In this document: piece by piece, positions 8,618-20,636 of the stretch
Layout of the letters: each line of letters starts with the position of its first letter
Numbering within the stretch: the stretch's first letter is position 1
Origin: Corinectria fuckeliana
Taxonomy: Eukaryota; Ascomycota; Sordariomycetes; Hypocreales; Nectriaceae
Direction: 5' to 3'
Assembly (NCBI GenBank): GCA_019137255.1
Contig: WPDH01000179.1
Location: 1-64,000, forward strand
DNA length: 64,000 bases
Made by a program: the position numbers and the translations under genes
The notes under the pieces: generated by a model
Databases searched by the model: none
What the model saw: only the letters and a program-made list of their open reading frames with translations
What the model was told of the DNA's origin: nothing

Positions 8618-11401
8618 TTACCCCCGGGCCGGGGTACTGTGGGGGCTTGAGGATTGAACTTGTGTTGCGGCCTCGTTGCCGGAATTGTACCCATCCGGAA
8701 CAGGAGGCTGCGTGATGGGAGGGCTCAGCATGTTGAGCAACCACATAACCAACAGAATGACCAGAACCCGAGCCTGGAGGGAGCACACAATTGACTTTGC
8801 CGAGGGCACATGCTCCAGGTACTTAGATGCCCTAGCGCGCGAACGGTCAAGCGGACCAGAGTCTGGGTTGTCAAGAAAGGGTTCGTTCTCGCCATCGTTA
8901 TCAGACTCCTCGTCGCCATCCTTCTCCACGATGTTAGATAACGGAATTTCGTTAGTAGCCTCCGGTTGCGGCGACTCGCTCAAGATGATTTTGACAAGAT
9001 TGCGTGTTGCTGTCGCCGTCATGGAGCTGATCCAGAGGAAGACGGGCACAATGATGGCGAGCGACCTCCCTCGGTCTAGCAGAGATCCGTCGCCATTGAA
9101 CGGGAGGAGAAGAATTCCTTCGGTATCCGCCGCGAGGAAGAGATGAAACTGGAGAGTGTAGGTCTCAAGGGAGCACAGGCCAAGCCAGGCCATAGCCTTG
9201 GAATAGTAGTTGCGCAATGGGCTCGATACGTTTCGGATGGCGATGAAGGCCAAGATAGGTGCAAACGAGATGTATGGATGCCAGAGGCGGTAGTCGCCCA
9301 TAGAGTCGAGCTTCGTCGAGCAACTGAACCAGTAGCCCCAGATGATCATGACGCCTACCAAGGCCATGGCGCAGCGCAGGACGACATGCAGCGCATCGGT
9401 TTTGAGATTTGCGATGGCTGCGAGCATACCGATGTAGACAACGAACAGGTCCAGCGCCACTCGGTATTCCCATTCCCTGAGGCTCCACTGGATGTTAAAG
9501 ACGGTCCGGAGGACTGTAAACGTCCAGCGGGTCAAAGGGCTCCCGAGCACAATGAATGCGACAACGACGACCGAGACACATATTTTCACCAGGACCAACT
9601 GAATGTTATCGTTAAATCTCCGATGGCCAATGGCCATAGTGACATAGACGATCATGAACCAGAAGCTGACCAGCGGCGAGAAGTAGTAGAACATGTAGTC
9701 TGTGTTCATAAAGTATGCCAGCGAACAGGCTAGGAGATTGAGACGCAGCAGCACGGAAGCGACGCGCTTGAACGAAAAGTCCTTCTTGAGCAGGAAGAAC
9801 GAGGTGTGCCCGTATCCAGTCTGGAAGAGATAGGCGGCGACGAGAAGTCGGACCGCAATGTAGATGGTTGGTGACCTGGCCGCGGCAGTCCAGTGATAGA
9901 CGAGAATCACAAGCTGCATCCAACCCTTCCACTCCTCTGTCTGATCGCGGGACAAGAAGGGCTGGTCGACCTCGACCACGGGAGCGCCGGGCAGCACGTT
10001 CTTGGGGCGTGACGGAACCGACTTGCGGATCGTAACGACGCCCACGGCAACGCATGGAGCGCAGAGAATGGCAAAGTCGGCGTATGACCAGAGCTTGTCG
10101 CCCTTGGGCATCATTTGTGTGCGGTCCGCATAGTAGCACATGAGTAATGCCATGACAAAGGAACCCGTTTCCATGTTCAGAAGCTGCCAGCGAGGGCTGT
10201 CACGGCGAGTGACCAGATCCCAAGTCTCGCAACCAAGACAGGCGACCAGGTAAGCGAGACCAACACCGACAAGGGCGAGCTGGACATATGGCTTGTTGCC
10301 GTAGTCTGTGCAGCAGGTGCGGTTATAAGGGTACCCCTTTAGACGGTCCAGCTTTGCGTTGCAGCGCATGTTCAGGTAGATGTTGGCCTTGGTCTCGGCA
10401 ACAATGTCGATAGCATGCCAGCCCGTGCCTCTGGGGTCAACAAATGTCTTGTTCTGCTCCATCAAGTTTCGGATAGCCCACGCAATTGGGAAGTTCAAGT
10501 CGTCAGCTTCCTCGTGAAGCCACTTGTGTATCACTTTGACCCTCTCGCGGGCCGCAATCTTGACACTGATCTTCCCCGGATTGTGTCCCTGGTAAGATGG
10601 ACCTGCAGGAGGAGCGAAAAAGACTAGGTTGCCGACGCCGTCGACTGGGTCCATGGGCGCAGTGATGAAGTCGGTAGGCGGGCTTCCTACAACCTTAGAT
10701 GCATTGCGAACTGTCTCTTTGTACGCAGACATGTAGTCGGGATCCCGTCCCTTGTTCGTGTGTGTGAACCAAGCACCAGCCCCGAGCAGGACAAGACCAG
10801 GACCTTTCTGATCCTCGATGGCCACATGGTTGTCCCGCTCGTCCCGGAACAGCTCAAGTTCCTCGACCAGAGGAGCCCACGTAGGCCAGCCGGTTGTTTG
10901 GAGGTAGGGATTCATGGAGTAGTTGAGCTGGACTCCATGGTACGTCAAGTTGGGTTTGAGACTAATTTTGTGGTCGGGGTCCCATCTTGTTTTCCGATCC
11001 CAGTTGGCCTGGTCTCTAGACAACTGTAGACAATGCTGTTAGGTCCGCTCCGAAGACCGGGGGGAGGCCGAGTTGTAGCATGGGGTAATACTCACTAGCC
11101 GTCCGACGCCGTAGACTACTTCCCTGGTCGTCGAGTCGCCGCTAAACACAATAGAGCGACCCTCCATACACTGGCGGATGTCGGCTGAGTCGTACTTGTG
11201 GAACAAGCATCCGTTTGGCTGCCATTGCTTAAAAGGCAACCGGTCACCGTGTTTGTCTGGATGATCGATCCATCGACCTGTCTCGAGAGTGGCGCGGCAT
11301 CGGTAGGGGTCCTCGCTAGGGACCACCGTCTGATAGATGACAGCAGAAAGGAGTAGGACGCCTGAGACGATGAGTATGATCCTGGGGATTATGGACGCCA
11401 T
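8618..11401 (-). CDS. CAS1/CASD1-type polysaccharide O-acetyltransferase
   Basis: Two exons, 11401-11096 and 11023-8618, joined across a 72-base intron (GTGAGT...CTACAG), give 903 codons. The N-terminus has one membrane helix (residues about 7-26) and a lumenal esterase-like domain with the GDS motif at residues 88-90 (VFSGDSTTRE, Ser90 the likely catalytic Ser); a later TGWHAID segment may hold the paired His. The C-terminal half is a polytopic Cas1p domain with about ten or more hydrophobic segments and Golgi/ER membrane topology. Family members include Cryptococcus Cas1, needed for capsule glucuronoxylomannan O-acetylation, and animal CASD1, which acetylates sialic acid. The acceptor glycan in this mould cannot be read from sequence. 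Ends with an acidic, Asn-rich cytosolic stretch before one last helix. Confidence 0.9.
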
Positions 11402-12148
11402 CTTGTGTTCTCAACCGCGGCCCCGGTCATGTAAGACGAACAAAGCAACAGTTGGTAAAGTGGAACAAAGAGGAGAGAATATTTTGACAGCACGAGTGAG
11501 GAGAGTACTGAAGAAGAGAGAGATTGGTCGTGGACTGGCGATTCGAAGAGGACAAGGGGGAGCATAAAAGCCTTGGGGCGAGTGGATGTGGTAGACATTG
11601 TCCTCTAAAGTAAGACAGGTACATGATGTAGGATTCTTTGCCCTTCTCGCATTTTCAGGGAGAAAAAGTCTCGATTTGAAGGTAAAACTATTATCTGTTG
11701 GTTATTTCTGCCCTGTCAGAAGGAGCTCGACTTCCAGCCAAACTGTGGGGCAAGCCCTACATGTCTCATGCTTCATTCCTCGTGGCTGATGGCATGTTCT
11801 GAGCTTATCATTACTGGGCGATAGCGACATCTACCCATCATAATTTGTGAGATTGTCACATGAAGGGCGGTGGCAAGGAGCCATTTATGTGAGACAAGTG
11901 GTGGCGCGGACGAAATAAGGGAGGCAAGTCGCACAAACAGACGAACCAGGCGATGAAAATTCCCATGAGTGAGACAAGGGAGGCATACTGATATGCATAA
12001 CTCGGCTCGTAAGATAGACATTGAAGAGAGACACGGAACAAACCAAATGAAACGCGGTACCTCGACGCGTTCGCTACCAAGCCACTTAACGTGATGCTAG
12101 AACTCCTGTATTCATAATGACCTAGTTATCATAAAATACCGGACCTCT
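11402..12148. other. Intergenic, 5' of CAS1-type gene and 3' of REI1
   Basis: About 750 bases. No coding signal beyond short frames. Presumed promoter of the minus-strand CAS1-type gene. Confidence 0.6.
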
Positions 12149-13859
12149 CTAACCACCACCCTGCTCTCGGTAATAGTAGTTCTCGTGGTTGTTCAACTTC
12201 TTGCCATACTTGTAGTCGTTTGTCTTCGTGTGCAATGTTTGCAAATTTCGACCCCGCACCTCAGCCTTGCGGACGTCCTTCTTCTGTTGAGAAGACGCGC
12301 CAACCATCCCAGTCTCGCCTCGAGGAACTACTTGCCGCCCTCTGCCGTTGGTTTGGACTAGCCGATCATCACCATTGGCGCCCTCTGCTTCTGGATCCCG
12401 CTGAGCCTCCTCGATGGCCAACTGTTCGGCCCTTTCGTCGGCTGACGGGTGGTTGTGGAGGTTTTGACGGAAGTATCGGTTCAAGGAGCGGTGTCCTACA
12501 GATTTTCCAGTGGGGAGATGCAGCTCGTATTCATCGTGGAAGGCCGCGTGTGTATACTTGTGGGCATGAGAGTGCCATCCGTCAGCCTGGTGGCGGTTTC
12601 GCGGGTCCTTGTGTGAGTGGTGAGGGTGCTTGTCTAGTCGCTCGAACTGATGGATGTGGCCCTCTGCAGGCACGGCAGTGAGATCGACGGAGTCCAAAGA
12701 AGAGGCCGAGCTGTCGGTCTCCCAGCCCTCGGCATCCGCGCCGCCCTCTACCTCCTCTCCATCGTCGCCTGTAACCTTGAATGCTCGGCGAGCCCCCAGC
12801 TTGGCCCCGCCATTGGGCTCGTCGGCCACAGAGCCATCGTCAGTTGACCCATCATCATCTGAATAGGTGCTTCTGAAGTCGTAGAATTCACCAATCTCGA
12901 GCTGCTCTTCTTCCGTGGTAAAAGGGATTTTGCAGTGGCCCTTGTCCCGCATGTGGGTCTGGATGCCGAATGTTGTAGACTTGAGCTTGTCGCAATACAG
13001 ACACTGATGAGCTTCACGGATCTTGTCCTGTAATTGGCGAAGCAGCCCATCAAAATCAACAAGATAGTTTTTCTCGGGGATGAACATTCCATGGAACCGT
13101 TCCATGTGATGGGCGTTGAGGGGCACCGTGGGGGAAGAGTAGTTGCAGAAAAGGCATGACTCCAGAGTCCAGGTGGGCTCGTGGGCAGCCTGTACCGGGG
13201 TCGCTGAGTTGGAACCGCGTGCGTCCGCTGTGTCTGCATCATCAGGAGTCTCCTCGGTGGAAGGATGAGGATTGGAGGGCCGCTTGACTGGAGAGGGCCT
13301 CTGCTCAGCAACGCTAGCCTTCTGGAGACCCTCGACGACCTTGTTGAACTCTTGTTCGGCGTCGGAGTCAACTTCGCTCCGACCAGCAGCTAGGGGCTCG
13401 CCGAGAGAGAAGGTTGAGCTGACGACTGAAGTGGTCTCATCCTCTGCTGGCTTGGGTGCGGGTTGCCCACCCGAGGCCTCCTTCAACTTGTGTTTCTGAC
13501 TGGACAGATGGTTCTGGAGAGCGTTTTCGCTGTAGTACGTCTTCTCGCAAGCTTCGCATACGCGCTCGAAGTAGGCCTTGTCGGCTTCGGCAGTCGATAC
13601 GGCACGAGCCTGGAGGACCTTCTCACTGAAGACATCTGCGGAGATGGGTGGTAACGAGGCGACTCGACGCTTGAGGTTGTAGCGACTGAGTAACTCGATT
13701 AGCCATGCACTTGCAAGTTAAAACGCGTAGGGATACTTACTGCCAGTCGCTCTTCATGTGACCCTTTTGCAAGTCGATGTTACGATAGGCAACTTGGCAA
13801 GTGTTGCACGTGTATGGGTGGGAGGCTGAGGTGGCCGCCGCGGGCTGCGTGGTCGCCAT
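12149..13859 (-). CDS. REI1: Pre-60S ribosome factor REI1-like zinc-finger protein
   Basis: Two exons, 13859-13741 and 13685-12149, with a 55-base intron (GTAAGT...CTCAG), encode 551 residues. The first C2H2 finger (CNTCQVAYRN...SDWH, residues 18-40) is split by the intron just before its last His; the joined SDWHRYNLKRRVASLPP is the family hallmark. A second finger (CEACEKTYYSENALQNH) and a pair of fingers further on (CLFCNYSS..., CLYCDKLKSTTFGIQTHMRD) follow, with acidic and disordered linkers. The C-terminus (TNDYKYGKKLNNHENYYYRE) fits the tail of Rei1, which in yeast inserts into the polypeptide exit tunnel. REI1 is a cytoplasmic factor needed to recycle Arx1 from pre-60S particles. It faces the HECT ligase gene head to head. 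Confidence 0.92.
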
Positions 13860-14732
13860 AATTAGACGCCAGCTGGGAGAAGCACTGTGTTCCGAGAAGC
13901 GATGCGAAATGCGAGTATAGGGGGGGGAGGATCTCAAGACTGCGAAGATGGTGAGGACACTGAATTTGATCTGACAGATCTGTGTGAGGGGTGGAAGTGG
14001 GATCGAGGGCCGGCAGTGGGAAATTCACTGATGGGTTAGTGGGCTTTGGCGGGGCTGCACCGATAACGTCACACAAGAAGAAAGCGCATCGCCGCGATAA
14101 AAGACTTTGCCCTGGTAACCCTCTTTCTTGCCCCTCCAGCCCCGCTCACTGGAAGGACCCATCGGTAGGGGCCGTCCGTACATACTTACTACCTTAGGGT
14201 GCTGCTGACTCATTGGTGTATCCGGTGGTGCCGAGTAGGCAATCGGGTGTTGAGTTGACCCGGGCCGTGGCTTGCTTCCATCAATTTCCCTGCCTCCCCC
14301 GGCAAACTGAAGTACGTACTGGTATTAAATAGTGGAATCTTGTCCCACACCACAGCCTACTAGTAGGCTCCATGCTCCTCCTTGCGGATCCTGGACTAGC
14401 AGCTTGTCATCAAGCCTCGACTGATGACTTGCGCAGCGCTGGGGATGACATCGCTCACCCTCACTCCTGGTTTCTACACCCTCGCTGCCGACCCTCGACC
14501 CTAGACTTCTAGCTTGCTGCAGGATCTGGTGCCTTCGGTCTCGATGACGCTGATGATTGATTTGGCGGAATGATTTGCTGACAAGGCCACCTATTACCCT
14601 ATTCCTACATCAGCGCCCTACATCCTGCGTCTCATTTCGTCTCACGACATCTGGCCTTTGACTTGGCCGCGCAACTCGAATTTCCATGTCATAACGCCCG
14701 AGACCATTCGCGCGCCCTATAGCCCTTCAAAG
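13860..14732. promoter_or_regulatory. Shared upstream region of REI1 and the HECT gene
   Basis: About 870 bases separate the two divergent start codons. Holds a short G run at 13920-13927. No gene is seen; it must contain both promoters. Confidence 0.5.
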
Positions 14733-17700
14733 ATGCCAAGCGACCTCAATCTCCTGGCCGGATTGTGGCAGGAGGCTCCTTTCGCCCGTTTACCCCCCGA
14801 CGCGCCTCCGGAGCTCGATGCCTATGTCCAAGACATCGAAAGCCCAAGCCGCGTCTATGCAATCCACCGAGCTAGTCGCCGACACGATTTTCAGCTCCTG
14901 GTAGAGAGGTATTTGCGACGAATTACCTTGGGATGACTCAAGCGCTGAACTCATGGCCCTAGGTACATAGCCCAACTGCGAACAGGCTGCGGTCAGCCCG
15001 ACTGTACGACACCGACATGCTTTACTTTCCGGAGACGCCTAGCGGGCAGAGCACCCATCCGACGATACAATACTACAAGTGCGAGGACTCTAGCTGTGTA
15101 TCTCGCGAGCCAAGATAACCCTGAGGATGGATTATGCCCCGACCTTCGCAAGTCAAAGGAGCCGCCCGCCCCGCTCAACAACCTGATATTCTCTCCTCGA
15201 CCGCCTTCGCCATCTCATTCGGACCTAAAAAAGGCTACTTTTAAGTCATCGCCCGCCCGACGACGGGACAACACTACCGCAGACCCACGGCAACGGCATT
15301 CCTACCACCAGAGAACAGGGCAGCATGTGCTAGACTCCTCAGCTACTTCGGCCATGCGAGACGTAGGCCGCGATACTCAAGCCTCAGTAACACTTCACGA
15401 CAATCCCATGAACTCCTACATTCGCGTGGTTGAGGGGCCTACTAGCAAGGATCACCGCTCGTTTGCCGCCAACCTCTTTGGTACGGTAGCCTTCAAGATG
15501 CTGGAGTGGCTGACACCTCGAGGCATTGAAGCCATGTCACAACAGGTGTCGGAGCTTCACATCAGTGGCCAAACGGAGGTGGCTTCACACCCTGACCTTA
15601 GCAAGGAAATGTCGACAAATCCGAGCCGGCCTCCAGCATTCTTAGAATCTCGAGCACAGCAACACGGTGCCCAGGCGAATACTTGGGAGGCCGACGCTAG
15701 GGTCAAGAGAGCACAAGGCCACGCCGAAGGCTCCGCAGAAGAACACTCACAGTCCGAGACATCTAATACTACCAAAACCAAATCCCGACGTTGCTCCATT
15801 CCCAAGACACGAACACCTTCGACTTCAAAACCAAGGAGAACGACTACTTTAGAGCCATTCCCGCCTTCCGCCGGTTCGGACGATGCAAGGACGGCAATCT
15901 TGTCTCCTCGCTTCAATGGTTTCCATGAAAAGCCTACCCGACCGAAGCAAAGCACGACCGTTACTGGGAGAGGGATCCCTGAGATTCCAACTAAACCGGC
16001 CTTTTTCGAGAATGTCCCGTCCCCGGCTCCTCAGCCTATTCAAAAATTGAGAGTAGTTCCGACACCATCGGAGGACACTTCAGGAAGAGACGTTCCGGAG
16101 AAACCGGCGACATCACAGCTTAGACCGCCGCCCGCTGTACCCCAGCCTCTAGGAGGGCTAGGGAAAGAAAAGGCAGACGTCCCAGCCTCCTGGCTGCACA
16201 ATGCATTGCCGCAAGCACTTTCGCGACTGGACGTGGAAACCATGGATTTCATGTGCAACGTGTTCCAAGAAGATGGCACTGGCGAGGATCAACTAATTAC
16301 TCCCGGAGAGTCTACTGGTTCATGTCCAAAACCTCTGAATCTACCAAAACCTTGGGCAAGGCGAACTTCGAACGTCACCAAACCCGCTAAGAAGGTGTGG
16401 AAGGAGTTCAACCAGCAGACGATATTCAACGTGCTCGGGAGCCCACAAGCTACCATGCAGTCGTTTTCGCACGACGGCAAGCCATTCGATTCCCAAACGC
16501 TCTGGTATTGTCTGCATCGTCTGAGCCGAGTGGTGCCAAGCTTGGTATTTCATAGTCTATGGATTACCGCGGGAAGCCTTTTTGTGCCGCCGCCCAATCT
16601 GCAAACGCTACGCTCGGCCAGGGCCAAGACGAAGGACCCTGCTCGATCACAGCCCAGGCTCTCCGACGCCGAGGCAGGGCACTTGATGTCAATCTGTATG
16701 CATGCTTTAGTAGCTGCGGCACCGATTGTACCGGATTCAAGGACCCTGTACGAGATGTCGCGTATTCGTTCCAGCGGACTGAGCTTGGCTGGTGGTAGCG
16801 CTGTGGCCCGACAACCAGCCCCCCGTTGTCTTGAGTATGATGACACCTTCTCAAACGGGGTTGCTGTTCGATTGGCGCGAAGACTATTCTGCGCTATTAC
16901 CGCTCGACGTTGCTTCACGGAGATGGCAAGCCGTGGTGCCAGCGCCAAAGACCGAGATTCGGGCGCGGATGTCCTGGGGCCCTTGGTGCACCAGCTAGAC
17001 TTTCTCAGTGCTGGCTCCTCTCCAGTCCTAGAATTTGCGCAATCCGAACGTCTGCTGCACGAAACTCGGGTCCCCACTGTGCTGTTGGACTGGGCTCGTA
17101 CTATTATCCTAAACGAATGGGATGGCCGTCCTGACTTCACAATGGACGGCCCCTTCGGTGGGGCATTGTCATTCATCGAGACGATGTGTAAGTTTGCTCT
17201 TCCTACTGGACTTTTCATGTAGTTGGACGTGCTGACGAAAGCGAACAGATGAGAACAGAAATCTCTTACTCTTGGGAGATATCCAGTTCAGAGTGGATTA
17301 TTTGTCGGATCGTCTTGACTCTATTGAGATGCCCGTCGACTGGCTGTCGTTTACATCTACGCGATGGACGCGACACATCCTAGACTATCCCTACATATTC
17401 AGCTCCGAAACATTAGTCTCGTTTTTCCGTTCTATCAATTTCGCGAGAATGAGTCGGATGTTTGAAGAGTCAAGCTCGCTCAAGACACGTATGAGCGCCA
17501 TTGTGGACCCTGGGAGTCTCATCACAAATCCTCACCACAAGACGGTGCTGCAGGAACTACTGCAAACAGCATCTTCAAAGTATCTGATCCTCGAGATCAG
17601 CCGAGAACATGTTGTTCGGGATGCTTTTGATCAACTTTGGCGACGGGAGGAGCGAGAGCTTCTGCGTCCGCTGAAGGTCCACTTGGGTGAGGATGGTGGA

Positions 17701-18723
17701 GAGGAAGGATTTGACTCGGGTGGTGTTCAGCAAGAGTTTTTCCGACTGGCCATCGCCGAGTGTCTGGACCCTACGTATGGAGCGTTTACGATGGACGAGA
17801 GAACCCGGATGGTCTGGTTTGCCCCGGGATCCCTGACGGAGGAATGGAAGTTTGAACTCGTCGGCCTCCTGATGTCCCTTGCCCTCTACAATGGGCTGAC
17901 GCTTCCAATCACATTTCCGAAGGCACTCTACAGAAAACTACTTGGGAAGCCTGTCGAGGAACTCCATCATATTGCCGATGGATGGCCAGAGTTGGCAAGT
18001 GGGCTTACAACTCTGCTAGAATGGGACGAGCAGGATGGGCTTGTGGAAGACGTCTTTGCCAGAACATACGAATTTTCGGTTGCTACCTTAGGCACAAACG
18101 TCACACGAGAAATGAACAACGACAGCCCGACATGGCCAAAGGCAGCCGCTACCTCGCAGGATATGGCACCTCCGAATACAGCTAATCCAGATGATGCGCC
18201 GATGGTCACGAACGACAACAGAGATGCCTACGTCAATGACTACGTTCGCTATCTCACGAACGTCTCCATCCAGTCTCAATATCAAGCATTCGAGCGAGGG
18301 TTCCATGCTTGTTTAGATAAGAAGTCATTGTCGCTGCTCAGCCCTCCCACTCTGCAGTCACTTGTGGAGGGTGTCCAAGACATTGATATCCCGGAGCTCC
18401 GGAGATATGCGCGATACGTCGGGTGGGATGCTTCTCACCACACAGTTCGAGATTTTTGGTCCATCGTCAAGAGATATGATGACAGAATGAAGCGCAGGTT
18501 GCTGGAATTTGTGACATCATCAGACCGGGTGCCTGTCGGGGGCATGAAGAACCTTCAATTTGTCATCCAAAAGAACGGAGAAGAGGAGGGGGAGTCAGGC
18601 CACTTGCCCACAGCGTATACATGTTACGGGACGTTATTATTACCTGAATATAGAGATAAAGAGGTGCTCAGAGAACGGCTAGGAATGGCACTGGAAAATG
18701 CGCAGGGATTCGGCTTTGCTTGA
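14733..18723 (+). CDS. HECT-type E3 ubiquitin ligase with AZUL-like zinc finger
   Basis: Three exons, 14733-14908, 14963-17187 and 17249-18723, encode 1291 residues. Both introns are short (54 and 61 bases), with clear donors and acceptors. Just after the first junction comes a Cys-rich module, RYIAQLRTGCGQPDCTTPTC, then SARTLAVYLASQ and a further Cys. This is the pattern of the AZUL zinc finger at the N-terminus of UBE3A. A long disordered, Pro/Ser-rich region follows, then a helical middle and a C-terminal HECT domain of about 350 residues. The catalytic Cys is Cys1259 (TAYTCYGTLLLPEY). HECT ligases take ubiquitin from an E2 onto this Cys and then to a substrate. Fungal HUL4-like and UBE3A-like proteins are the nearest classes; the substrate is unknown. 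The start is the first ATG in the frame. Confidence 0.9.
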
Positions 18724-19147
18724 TTGGGCGAATACCAGGAACAGAAGAGTGGCTTCGAGCCACTGGATAATGGACGGCAATCGAAAAGGACGGTTGTCTA
18801 CATGATTTGTCTTTGGCATCGAGACGCAAAAGTCGGTTACAACCGGGAGTCAGAACACATATGGGCGTTATAGTGTAGCTTGGGAATGAATCAATCGCGG
18901 CCTGGGGACAGCGACGTACCTGAAGCTTCAGGGCGAAACAGCCTTTATTTTTGCTTCGAACAGTGCCAAGTACTTATCAGTCAACAGAGAACTAACTGCG
19001 CGGACAAGTAATGCAAGGCAAACGACTAGTGTCACCGGGTACTAGGGAATGAGAGACAGTGTAGCAAATTAGAGAGCGATGTAGAGAAGTTGAAGTGGTC
19101 CAATTTATTACAATACCCTCAAAGGAGCCATGTAAAACAACCTCATC
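18724..19147. other. Convergent intergenic region
   Basis: Between the 3' ends of the HECT gene and the ALKBH1-like gene. Nothing recognisable. Confidence 0.6.
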
Positions 19148-20235
19148 TTAATCTCTCATCTGTCGAACGTTCAGATTTATCCGTTTGTGTTGCATCCAGC
19201 CTCGCCACTCGGCAAACCTGCCGTCGTCCCGCGAAGGCCAGTCCTCCAAGTAGGGGGGACAGGTTCCCTTGAGGACCTTGGGCACGCCGTGCCACGCGTA
19301 TCGAGACTCCTTGGTCATGTAAATGGCATCGCCTGACCGTAGCCGTAGTAGCAAATATTGCTTGGTGTCAGCGGCATCGTCCTGGCGCACGTCGTTGGGG
19401 GCGATCATGAATAGGCCATCGCACCCAAAGCTTAGGCTGACGAGCCCCTTGTCGGCCTCCTCGCTGACATCGCGATGCATCATCATGGTGTCCCCCGGAG
19501 TGTAGAAGTTTAGAATGGCTGCCTGAGTCAATGTTTCCGGAAACAGCCCTTCAAGAAAGTGACTGAGGTCTGGAGGAAACTGGAGAGGCGCTTCGTCTGG
19601 GTACACGCGGTTTGTCCAGTCGTACTGGCCGCCAAAGGTCACCCAGTGGAGGCGCTTTTGCATGACTTGCTTGACGCACAGGGGCTTGTGGACACCGGGG
19701 TCCTTGGGGATGAACGAGGCGGGAGAGTCTGGGCTGAGAGAGAAGAAGGACTTATCGCGGTCGTCCTCGTCATGTGCCTCCGTGGGATAGGGCAGGTCAT
19801 AATGGAGGTGGAGGTTGGTCTGGTGCTTCGGGTTGCTTAGATCGCGATGGATCATGCGGTCTAGGAGCTGGTGTTGCACGGCCGGCGGCACCAGTGATGG
19901 GAGGATGAGCAGTCCTAGATCTCGTCAGCCGAGTTCCCCACGCAAGACATGAGACATAGCTGACCAGGTAGTAAAGGATGGTAAATAATGGGCACCTCGC
20001 TCTTGGCGTGCGTGGCGCACTCGGGAGACAGCTGCGCGAAGCTGCTTGCGACCTGGGCTTGGGGCAAAGATCCAGCAGTGAGAAAGCCAGACTCATGCAG
20101 CGGTGCGCGAGGATCGTCGATCCTGGGGTCATCCGTCAGTACCAAGGGATCTTGGCGTGAAAAGCTCTTCCACTCTGCTCTCATGCCATCGGAGGGCTGC
20201 TCGTGGGCGTCTAGTTCCGTGAGATTCGTCGCCAT
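19148..20235 (-). CDS. ALKBH1-like 2-oxoglutarate/Fe(II) dioxygenase
   Basis: Two exons, 20235-19965 and 19914-19148, give 345 residues. The 50-base intron has an unusual GTCAGC donor but a good branch (GGCTGACG) and CTAG acceptor, and the join YHPLLPG-LLILPSL is smooth. The catalytic core shows the AlkB-family iron site: HRDVSEEAD (HxD), a distal His in YAWHGVPKV, and the 2-oxoglutarate and fold signature RINLNVRQ near the C-terminus, which is the ALKBH1 form. ALKBH1 relatives remove methyl groups from DNA or tRNA; in animals the enzyme acts partly in mitochondria. Substrate here is not determined. Shares a 401-base upstream region with the EngB-type gene. Confidence 0.88.
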
Positions 20236-20636
20236 GTTGGTCTTGGTGTTTATCGCAGTCTAGCCCACGATGGTGCAACAGGCTCAAATTTGGAGTCAAG
20301 TATGACAACTTGGCTAGTTCTGGACCCCTTCGTAAGCTGGATTTGAACTCCCCAGCCAACGACTTGCAAAAGTGTTGTTAATTCCCTTCGTCTTCTTACT
20401 CAAATCCACTCAATCGTCAATGTCGGTCGGTTGTGGTGGCTCGGTCACGTGGCCCTCCCGAGCCAAGTCTTCATGGGCGGAACAGCTCGACTTGCCCGCT
20501 CCATATATGCCATGAATGATGTCTTTGGGCCTTTAACTCCCTAGACCCCTTGTTTTATTCCTCTAGCATACTTCCAGCGACCAGCAGAGTCTTCATATTT
20601 GTCACATTTGACACATCCTGGGTCGTGCTCTGCTAC
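20236..20636. promoter_or_regulatory. Divergent promoter, ALKBH1-like and EngB-type genes
   Basis: The two start codons are 401 bases apart on opposite strands. An ATATAT element lies at 20503-20508. No gene is seen between them. Confidence 0.5.

Noticed and set aside
12748..13371. 207-codon minus-strand frame overlapping REI1
   Set aside because: Shifted reading of the REI1 exon; Rei1 motifs are in the other frame.
7402..18723. Secondary-metabolite gene cluster around the GFA and CAS1-type genes
   Set aside because: No polyketide synthase, peptide synthetase, terpene cyclase, P450 or cluster transporter is present; neighbours are housekeeping genes.
20315..20400. tRNA-like B-box on the minus strand (GTTCAAATCC)
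   Set aside because: The flanking bases do not pair into a T-stem, and no acceptor or anticodon arm can be drawn.
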